A stretch of DNA of 64,000 nt from Prescottella sp. R16 (GTDB lineage: Bacteria; Actinomycetota; Actinomycetes; Mycobacteriales; Mycobacteriaceae). The notes below the pieces were generated by a model. That model did not search any database and had not been told where the DNA came from. It worked only from the letters and a program-made list of their open reading frames with translations. This document shows, piece after piece, positions 58,774-64,000 of the stretch. Positions within the stretch are counted from its first letter, which is position 1, and each line of letters opens with the position of its first letter. A program made the translations under genes and the position numbers. The stretch lies in contig NZ_CP130943.1 of the NCBI RefSeq assembly GCF_030656875.1, positions 4,092,001-4,156,000 on the forward strand. Reading direction: 5' to 3'.

Positions 58774-60006
58774 TCATTGTTGTTTCTGCACGATCGTCTG
58801 TGCCTCCGCGCCGAGCCGGGCCAGCCGCAGGTCACCGAGCGCGGTGACGGCGTTGCCCAGCCGGTTGGTGACGAATGCGAGTGCCAGTCCGGTCTCCGGG
58901 TCGGCGTATGCACCGGATCCGCCGACGCCGTAGTGGCCGACGCCGCGGGTGGGCTGGGTGCGGCTGGCCAGCAGCGGCGGGTGGTAGCCGAGACGCCAGC
59001 CGAGTTTGACGCCGAGCACGTAGTCGCGGTCCCGGGTCTGCACCGTCCCCAGCTTTTCGAGGGTCTCGGGCTGCAGGAAACGGGTGCCGTCGATGACGCC
59101 GCCGTTCGCGATCGCGGCGTACATGCGGGCCAGCGAGCGGGCACTGAACACGCCGTTCCAGCCGGGCATGACGGCGTCGTGGACGGCGGGGTTGCGGACG
59201 AGCTCGTCGAATCCGTCGGGCATCGCGGCCTCCGCGAGGCCTCGCAGCGGGCCGGCGTGCGCGAGCACCGTCGACGTCAGCCGCCAGTCGAGCCCGCCCG
59301 GGTTGATGTGCGGGAACAGTTTCGCGATCCGCGGCTTGTGTGCGGCGGGCACCCGGTACCAGAACTCGTCTGCGCCGAGCGGTTCAGCGATCTCCTTGCG
59401 CACGATGTCGGTGAACGGTTTGCCGGTCGCACGCGACACGATCTCGGCGACGAGCCACCCGAACGTGACGGCGTGGTAGCCGGGTCCGCGGAGCCGGCGA
59501 CGGTCCGGGGTGGCGGCGGCGAGGGCGTCGATCACGGTGTCGTAGTCGAGCAGGCCGGTGCGGCCGGGAACCAGTCCGCGCACCTTGTGCAGGCCGCTGC
59601 GGTGGGTGAGGACGTCACGGATCGTGATCGACTCCTTGCCGGCGGCCGCGAATTCGGGCCAGTAGGCGGCGACGGGGGTGTCGTAGTCGACGATGCCGCG
59701 TTCGGCGAGCCGGTGGACGATCGTGCTCGCGACACCCTTGCCGGTGGAGAACGACAGGGCGACCGTGTCGTGGTTCCAGCGCCGGTCCCGGTCGGCGTGA
59801 CCGGCCCAGATGTCGAGCACCTTCTCGCCGTGCACGTACGCGACGAGCGCACCACCGCCGTTCTGCGGCTGCCGGTACAGCGAGAAGAACCTGTCGGCGA
59901 GCGGCAGGAACCGGGGATCGACCAGCATCTCGGTGCGGGGCCGCGGCGGCACCGGTTGCGGCGGCGCGGGGCTCGACGTCTGCCCGCGTTCGACCTGGAT
60001 CGTCAT
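58774..60006 (-). CDS. Class C beta-lactamase-like serine hydrolase (esterase)
   Basis: A 410-residue hydrolase of the EstB/LipE type. The nucleophile motif is SFSTGKGVAST (Ser87-x-x-Lys90), then the Tyr region PGYHAVTFGWLVAEIV and a late HYGVGGSGAYADPETGLALAFVTN. The N-terminus is Pro-rich with no signal peptide, so it works in the cytoplasm as an esterase rather than as a secreted beta-lactamase. GGAGG lies five bases before the ATG. The substrate is unknown. It is upstream of dodecin in the same direction. Confidence 0.87.
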   Translation of the reverse strand: MTIQVERGQTSSPAPPQPVPPRPRTEMLVDPRFLPLADRFFSLYRQPQNGGGALVAYVHGEKVLDIWAGHADRDRRWNHDTVALSFSTGKGVASTIVHRLAERGIVDYDTPVAAYWPEFAAAGKESITIRDVLTHRSGLHKVRGLVPGRTGLLDYDTVIDALAAATPDRRRLRGPGYHAVTFGWLVAEIVSRATGKPFTDIVRKEIAEPLGADEFWYRVPAAHKPRIAKLFPHINPGGLDWRLTSTVLAHAGPLRGLAEAAMPDGFDELVRNPAVHDAVMPGWNGVFSARSLARMYAAIANGGVIDGTRFLQPETLEKLGTVQTRDRDYVLGVKLGWRLGYHPPLLASRTQPTRGVGHYGVGGSGAYADPETGLALAFVTNRLGNAVTALGDLRLARLGAEAQTIVQKQQ

Positions 60007-60097
60007 GGCGCCCTCCGGTTCGGCTCCTCACACCATTGTGATTGGCGCAGCCTACGGGCGGAAGGGCTCGATGCGGGGCGAAACGGACGGATGAGAC

Positions 60098-61150
60098 CTA
60101 TCGCGCCGATTCGTTACGATCCCGGTCCCGGCTCGGCTGCACACGTTTCGGTTCGCCCGGCATTTTCGGGTAGTTCGGCGGGTACGGCAGGTCGCCGAGT
60201 CCGGCGGCCTCGTCCCGATCCGCCATCTCGAGCAGGACGTCGAGGGGGTGTGCGACGTCGTCGAGGTGCGCCATCGGGTCCGGACGGTCGGCGAGCAGGC
60301 CGGGGACGGTGGCGATCGTGCAGTCGTCGGGGTCGACGGTCTCGAGTTCCGACCAGGTCACCGGTGTGGACACCGTCCCGATCGGGGTGTTGCGCGCCGA
60401 GTAGGCCGACGCGATCGTCTTGTCGCGGGCGTTCTGGTTGAAGTCGAGGAAGATGCGCTGCCCGCGTTCCTCCTTCCACCAGGAGGTGGTGGCGCGGCCG
60501 CTGCTGCGACGTTCGATCTCCCGGCACAGCGCGATCCCGGCGCGGCGCACCGCGGTGAAGTCCCAGCGCGGTTCGATCCGGAGGTAGACGTGCAGGCCAC
60601 GTCCGCCCGACGTCTTCGGGAATCCGATCAGGCCGAGTTCGTCGAGCAGCGGCGCCGTGACGTCGAGGGCGATACGGCGGGCGTCGTCGAAGTCGGTGCC
60701 GGGCTGCGGGTCGAAGTCGATGCGCAGTTCGTCGGGATGCTCGACGTCGGGGCAGCGCACCGCCCACGGGTGGAACGTGATCGTGCCGAGGTTCGCGGCC
60801 CACACGATGTCGGCGGCACTGCGCACCCGCAGGGCGTCGGCGGTGCGCCCCGACGGGAACGTGATCTCGCACGAGGCGACGTGTTCGGGACGCTTGGCCG
60901 GCACCCGCTTCTGGTAGATCTCCTCGCCTTCGACGCCGTCCGGGAAGCGCTGCAGGTGGGTCGGCCGGTCCCGCAGCGCGCGCAGCAGTTCCCCGCCGGT
61001 CGCGACCGTGCGGTAGTACTCGACGAGGTGCCGTTTGGTGCCGCCGTCCGCCCCGAGGCGCGGGTAGTAGATCTTGTCCGGGTTGGACAGCCGCACGGGT
61101 ACACCGTCGACGTCGAGTTCCTCTGCCGGAGATCGATTGGTGGCAGCCAT
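60098..61150 (-). CDS. LigD-type polymerase domain protein (Prim-PolC-like)
   Basis: A 350-residue archaeo-eukaryotic primase-type polymerase. Motifs are LSNPDKIYYPRLGADGGTKRHLVEYY, the catalytic D-x-D in DELRIDFDPQPGTDFDDARRIAL, the SGGRGLHVYLRI strand and the late D in QRIFLDFNQNARDKTIASAYS. It resembles stand-alone mycobacterial PolD-type proteins (Rv3730c, Prim-PolC), which fill short gaps, often with ribonucleotides. It follows ligC by three bases on the same strand, and a GGGAGAA lies in the ligC end. The two should act in the same excision repair step. Confidence 0.92.
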   Translation of the reverse strand: MAATNRSPAEELDVDGVPVRLSNPDKIYYPRLGADGGTKRHLVEYYRTVATGGELLRALRDRPTHLQRFPDGVEGEEIYQKRVPAKRPEHVASCEITFPSGRTADALRVRSAADIVWAANLGTITFHPWAVRCPDVEHPDELRIDFDPQPGTDFDDARRIALDVTAPLLDELGLIGFPKTSGGRGLHVYLRIEPRWDFTAVRRAGIALCREIERRSSGRATTSWWKEERGQRIFLDFNQNARDKTIASAYSARNTPIGTVSTPVTWSELETVDPDDCTIATVPGLLADRPDPMAHLDDVAHPLDVLLEMADRDEAAGLGDLPYPPNYPKMPGEPKRVQPSRDRDRNESAR

Positions 61151-61153
61151 GAT

Positions 61154-62236
61154 TCAGTGTTCTCCCGTCAGGACGTCGGCGAGGTCGTAGCGCAGCGGAA
61201 CCTCGAGTTGTTCGAACGCGCACGACTCGGGGACGCGGTCGGGGCGCCAGCGCAGGAAACGCGCGGCGTGCCGGAACCGGACCCCGGCCTGGCTGCCGTG
61301 TTCACCGAGCCCGCCCTCCATCTGGTCGTACGCCACCTCGAGAACCCGCTCGGGCCGCAGCGGAATCCAGCTGCGGTCGATGCTCGACTGCCACCGGGTG
61401 GCCTCCCCTTCGGCGACGACGTCGTCGCCGACACGGAGCGGTTCGAGTTCGGCGAGCAGTTCGATGCGGCGCTTCGCGGTGAACGCCGACGCTCCCCCGA
61501 CCATGCGCAGTTCGTCGTCGTCGTACAGGCCGAGGAGGATCGATCCGATGCCCGGCAGCGACTTGTGCTGCCGATACCCCATCGCGACGACGTCGGCGGT
61601 GCGAGAGTGCTTGACCTTCACCATCTCCCGCTTGTTCGACAGATAGTGGCCGTCGAGGCGTTTGGCGACGACACCGTCGAGTCCGGCACCCTCGAACGTC
61701 TCGAACCAGCGCTCGGCCGTCTCGGCGTCGAGTGTCGCGGCGGTGACGTGACAGCGCGGTCCTCCGCCTACGGCTCCGAGCAGCGCCTCCCGCCGTTCGG
61801 TGAACGCACGTTTCGTGAAGTCCGCGTCGCCGAGCGCCAACAGATCGAAGCCGATGAACCGGGCCGGGGTCTCGGCGGCCAGCAACCGCACCCGGCTGTC
61901 GGCGGGATGGATGCGTTCGGACAGTGACGCCCAGTCCAGCCGGGTCCGTCCGCCGACCTCCCGCGGCACCACCAGTTCACCGTCGACGACGCAGCGCGGC
62001 GGCAACTCGGCGCGCACTGCCTCGACCATCTCCGGGAAGTACCGGGCCAGGTCCTTGCCGCCGCGGGAGCCGAACACGACGTCGTCGCCGTCCCGGAACA
62101 CGATGGCGCGGAAACCGTCCCACTTCGGTTCGTACGACCACACGGGTGCGTCGGCAGGTTGTTCGGGCACTCCGGACGCGGCCTTGGCCAGCATCGGCTG
62201 CAGGGGTGGCGCGATCGGCAGATCCACGGGGTCCAT
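61154..62236 (-). CDS. ligC: ATP-dependent DNA ligase LigC
   Basis: A 360-residue minimal ATP-dependent ligase. The adenylation lysine is Lys38 in SYEPKWDGFRAI. Other nucleotidyltransferase motifs are VVDGELVVP, LDGVVAKRLDGHYLS, MVKVKHSRTADVV, and an OB-fold C-terminus follows. It lacks nuclease and polymerase modules, so it is LigC rather than LigD. It pairs with the polymerase gene three bases downstream, as in Rv3731/Rv3730c. The ATG has no clear ribosome site and could be leaderless. Confidence 0.93.
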   Translation of the reverse strand: MDPVDLPIAPPLQPMLAKAASGVPEQPADAPVWSYEPKWDGFRAIVFRDGDDVVFGSRGGKDLARYFPEMVEAVRAELPPRCVVDGELVVPREVGGRTRLDWASLSERIHPADSRVRLLAAETPARFIGFDLLALGDADFTKRAFTERREALLGAVGGGPRCHVTAATLDAETAERWFETFEGAGLDGVVAKRLDGHYLSNKREMVKVKHSRTADVVAMGYRQHKSLPGIGSILLGLYDDDELRMVGGASAFTAKRRIELLAELEPLRVGDDVVAEGEATRWQSSIDRSWIPLRPERVLEVAYDQMEGGLGEHGSQAGVRFRHAARFLRWRPDRVPESCAFEQLEVPLRYDLADVLTGEH

Positions 62237-62269
62237 AGTGACACCCGATCGCCGCGTTCGCGCGGGTTC

Positions 62270-62298
62270 GACGCGGCCCGGCGTCGCCGGGCCGCGTC
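62270..62298. terminator. Terminator hairpin after osmC
   Basis: A perfect 13-base-pair stem (GACGCGGCCCGGC / GCCGGGCCGCGTC) with a 3-base loop, nine bases after the osmC stop and 34 bases before ligC. It keeps osmC transcription out of the repair operon. Confidence 0.8.
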
Positions 62299-62306
62299 GG
62301 GATCGA

Positions 62307-62831
62307 TCAGCCCGCGGACGGGGTCTCGAGCACCGAGACGACCGGCGTCGGGTTACGGGTCAGGTCCAGCACCGGGCAGTGCGTCTCGGCGGCCGCGTGC
62401 AGTTCCAGGTAGCGCTCCCGTGATTCCGGGCCGGTGACGGTCACGACGACACGCACCTCCCCGAAGCCGGGACGCACAGCGTCGTCGAACCCGAAGAAGC
62501 CACGGACGTCGAGGTCGCCCTCGGCGCGGGCCTTGATGTCGTCGACCCGGATGCCGAGGCGCTCGGCCCAGAACCGGTAGGTCACCACGTGGCAGGACAG
62601 CAGCGACGCCAGGTAGTACTCGACGGGGTTGGGGGCGGTGTTGTCACCACCGAGGGCCGGCGGCTCGTCGACCTCGATCGCGTACTTGCCCAGCGAGACG
62701 GTGCTGGCGACCGCGTCGTGCGCCCGGGCCGAGGCCCGGAAGACGACGTGCGCCTTGCCGGCGTCCTGCGCCACCGCATCGGCGGTGGCGGAGACGACGG
62801 CGGAGAGACGGGAGACGGAAGCTGTGGTCAT
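62307..62831 (-). CDS. OsmC family peroxide-stress protein
   Basis: A 174-residue OsmC/Ohr-superfamily protein. Both redox cysteines are present, Cys80 in ASLLSCHVVTYRFWAERLG and Cys152 in AAAETHCPVLDL. The middle is GGDNTAPNPVEYYL, the family motif near the dimer interface. Such proteins reduce organic hydroperoxides. AGGG lies seven bases before the ATG. A leaderless cysteine-rich ORF and a hairpin lie in its 5' region, so its expression may depend on cysteine supply, which would link thiol status to a thiol-dependent peroxidase. Confidence 0.9.
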   Translation of the reverse strand: MTTASVSRLSAVVSATADAVAQDAGKAHVVFRASARAHDAVASTVSLGKYAIEVDEPPALGGDNTAPNPVEYYLASLLSCHVVTYRFWAERLGIRVDDIKARAEGDLDVRGFFGFDDAVRPGFGEVRVVVTVTGPESRERYLELHAAAETHCPVLDLTRNPTPVVSVLETPSAG

Positions 62832-62860
62832 GAGAGAACCCTGTCGTTCGTGTGGGGATT

Positions 62861-62882
62861 CCGGGCAGGAGGAACTGCCCGG
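62861..62882 (-). promoter_or_regulatory. Attenuator-like hairpin between leader ORF and osmC
   Basis: A perfect eight-pair stem (CCGGGCAG / CTGCCCGG on the transcribed strand) with a 6-base loop, 27 bases after the leader stop and 29 bases before the osmC ATG. There is no T tract. Its position fits a structure controlled by ribosome stalling upstream. Confidence 0.55.
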
Positions 62883-62909
62883 CGAAATGGTCGTCGGGGC
62901 CGATCGGGG

Positions 62910-63002
62910 TCAGCGACAACCGCAGGTACACACGAGCGCGAAATCGACGTGGCGACGCCGCGTCAGCAGCGCCCCTGAGTCGATCGCGCGAGGTTCGGTC
63001 AC
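62910..63002 (-). CDS. Leaderless cysteine-rich leader peptide
   Basis: A 30-codon ORF starting GTG ACC and ending with Cys-Thr-Cys-Gly-Cys-Arg before TGA. The LLTRRRHVDFA core is the signature of actinobacterial sulfur-linked leader peptides (RRRHVD or RRYVDL followed by cysteines near the end). A TACAGT -10 lies six bases before the GTG, so translation starts at the first base of the mRNA and needs no ribosome site. Ribosomes slowed at the three clustered Cys codons would sit next to the hairpin at 62861-62882 and alter osmC expression. Cysteine-responsive attenuation by polycysteine leaderless ORFs is known in mycobacteria; its use here is inferred. Confidence 0.75.
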   Translation of the reverse strand: MTEPRAIDSGALLTRRRHVDFALVCTCGCR

Positions 63003-63008
63003 GCCGAG

Positions 63009-63014
63009 ACTGTA
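63009..63014 (-). promoter_or_regulatory. -10 element of the leader peptide/osmC transcript
   Basis: TACAGT on the minus strand, six bases before the GTG of the leader ORF and 16 bases downstream of the corA stop. It fits the T-A-n-n-n-T consensus and a leaderless start. Confidence 0.6.
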
Positions 63015-63029
63015 GCCCGTCGCCGCCCC

Positions 63030-64000
63030 CTACAACCAGCCGCGCCGCTTGAAGACGGTGTGGAGACCGAAGCAGGTGAGGAACATCAGCGTCAGCGCGA
63101 ACGGGTAGCCACCCGCCCAGTGCAGTTCGGGCATGATGTCGAAGTTCATGCCGTACACGGTGCCGATGAGGGTGGGGGCGAACAGGATTGCGGCCCACGA
63201 CGAGATCTTCTTGATCTCCTCGTTCTGCGCCAGGCTGGCCTGTGTGAGGTTGCGCATCTCCTCGTTCTGCGCCTGCGATACGAGGGTGGCGTTGACGGTG
63301 AGGATGTTGGCGAGCAGTGCCCGGAATCCGTCGACGCGTTCGACGACGGTGGTGGCGTGGTCGGTGACGTCGCGCAGGTATTTCTGCAGCTCCGCGTCGG
63401 TCTGGTATTTGTCGAAGCCTGCCGACAGCGCCCGCAGCATCCCCAGCAGCGGCTTGGTGGCGCGCTGGAATTCGATGACCTCACGGGAGAGTTCGTAGAT
63501 ACGTCGCGACACCCTCGGATCGCCGCTGAACACTTCGGTCTCGATCTCGTCGATGTCGTTCTGCAGCCCGGCGACGACGGGTGCGTAGCCGTCGACGACG
63601 GCGTCGAGGATCGCGTACAGCACGGCTTCGGGGCCGAGTTGCAGCAGCTCCGGCTCGTGCTCCATGCGCGTGCGCACGTTCGACAGGTCCGGTGACTCGC
63701 TGTGCCGGACGGTGAGCACGAACGTGGGGCCGCAGAAGATGTGCAGCTCCCCGAAGTCGACGGATTCGGATTCGTCGAGGTAGCGGGCGGCGCGCAGCAC
63801 CACGAACAGGGTGTCGCCGTAGCGTTCCAGTTTGGGCCGCTGGTGTGCGACGATCGCGTCCTCGACGGCGAGCTCGTGGAGGTCCAATTGTTTTGCGGCG
63901 GCATGTAGTTGAGCGTCGTCGGGGCGGTACAGCCCGATCCACGCCATGGACGACGGATCGGGCAGGCTCGCGAGGGCGTCCGCCAGGGTCGTGGGCGACG
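63030..64000 (-). CDS. corA: CorA family magnesium/cobalt transporter, 5' end beyond the window
   Basis: At least 323 residues of a CorA channel, running off the right edge without a convincing start. The N-terminal cytoplasmic domain shows WIGLYRPDDAQLHAAAKQLDLHELAVEDAIVAHQRPKLERYGDTLFVVLRAARY. A long coiled stalk follows (DIDEIETEVFSGDPRVSRRIYELSREVIEFQRATKPLLGML). The pore carries the diagnostic YGMNF before the last two helices (WAAILFAPTLIGTVYGMNF, FALTLMFLTCFGLHTVF). It ends in a basic RRGWL tail. An ATG at 63947 is too far inside the family pattern to be the true start, since the upstream frame is open and keeps CorA-like content. Confidence 0.92.
   Translation of the reverse strand, partial: SPTTLADALASLPDPSSMAWIGLYRPDDAQLHAAAKQLDLHELAVEDAIVAHQRPKLERYGDTLFVVLRAARYLDESESVDFGELHIFCGPTFVLTVRHSESPDLSNVRTRMEHEPELLQLGPEAVLYAILDAVVDGYAPVVAGLQNDIDEIETEVFSGDPRVSRRIYELSREVIEFQRATKPLLGMLRALSAGFDKYQTDAELQKYLRDVTDHATTVVERVDGFRALLANILTVNATLVSQAQNEEMRNLTQASLAQNEEIKKISSWAAILFAPTLIGTVYGMNFDIMPELHWAGGYPFALTLMFLTCFGLHTVFKRRGWL

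Noticed and set aside
58774..60006. Secreted class C beta-lactamase
   Set aside because: No signal peptide is present and the motifs fit the EstB/LipE esterase branch.

Overview
This is GC-rich, almost fully coding DNA from a mycolic-acid actinobacterium, most likely Rhodococcus or a close relative. The evidence is the codon usage, the many GTG and leaderless starts, and a set of proteins that closely resemble mycobacterial ones: the Rv0183-type monoacylglycerol lipase beside a SigG-type sigma factor, a Zmp1-like M13 peptidase, an FprB-like ferredoxin/ferredoxin reductase fusion, a LigC with a Prim-PolC partner, and DUF3054 and DUF5313 proteins. The genus is inferred from remembered family sequences, not from a search. 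I saw no tRNA, rRNA, transposase, prophage or CRISPR array.

Layout. 1-5.6 kb: start of a Tat-exported phospholipase C-type protein, a DoxX-like membrane protein, an Imm51-like protein, a family 1 glycosidase divergent from a TetR regulator, then DUF3054 and a POT peptide transporter. 5.6-15.7 kb: a divergent catabolic locus. A leftward set (AraC regulator, carboxymuconolactone decarboxylase-like protein, MFS transporter, 3-oxoacid CoA-transferase A and B) faces a rightward set (quinone oxidoreductase, TauD dioxygenase, beta-keto acid cleavage enzyme, alpha/beta hydrolase, acyl-CoA ligase). Beta-keto acid cleavage enzymes release acetoacetate and the CoA-transferase activates acetoacetate, so the two arms fit one pathway of unknown substrate. 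15.8-24.9 kb: a kinase/acyl-CoA dehydrogenase pair, a PBP-like lipoprotein that has lost its catalytic motifs, an ABC-F protein, a hydrolase, a double Lrp/AsnC regulator and an M20 amidohydrolase. 24.9-31.4 kb: a second catabolic cluster (aldehyde dehydrogenase, enoyl-CoA hydratase, nitroreductase, a second TauD dioxygenase, a leaderless TetR regulator) with a divergent second acyl-CoA ligase.

31.4-49.3 kb: an envelope-like gene pair facing a LuxR-type regulator whose Walker A motif is destroyed, an acyl-CoA dehydrogenase, an OhrR-type MarR regulator with an operator at its start codon, an ECF42-type sigma factor with its YCII partner, an epoxide hydrolase, a phytase-like lipoprotein, the lipase/FHA/SigD-like/SigG group, and an intact paralogue of the large LuxR regulator. 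The sigG-like gene has a near-perfect PafBC-type DNA-damage promoter. 49.4-64 kb: two pirins, a double-hotdog thioesterase, an AbiEi/DUF559 gene bracketed by identical 52-bp palindromic repeats, the M13 peptidase, YnfA (also bracketed by a hairpin repeat), an L,D-transpeptidase, the FprB-like protein, dodecin, a serine hydrolase, Prim-PolC/LigC, an OsmC protein and a CorA transporter cut by the window end.

The most interesting small element is a 30-codon leaderless ORF at 62910-63002 ending in Cys-Thr-Cys-Gly-Cys-Arg, followed by a perfect hairpin and then osmC. This has the architecture of a cysteine-responsive attenuator.
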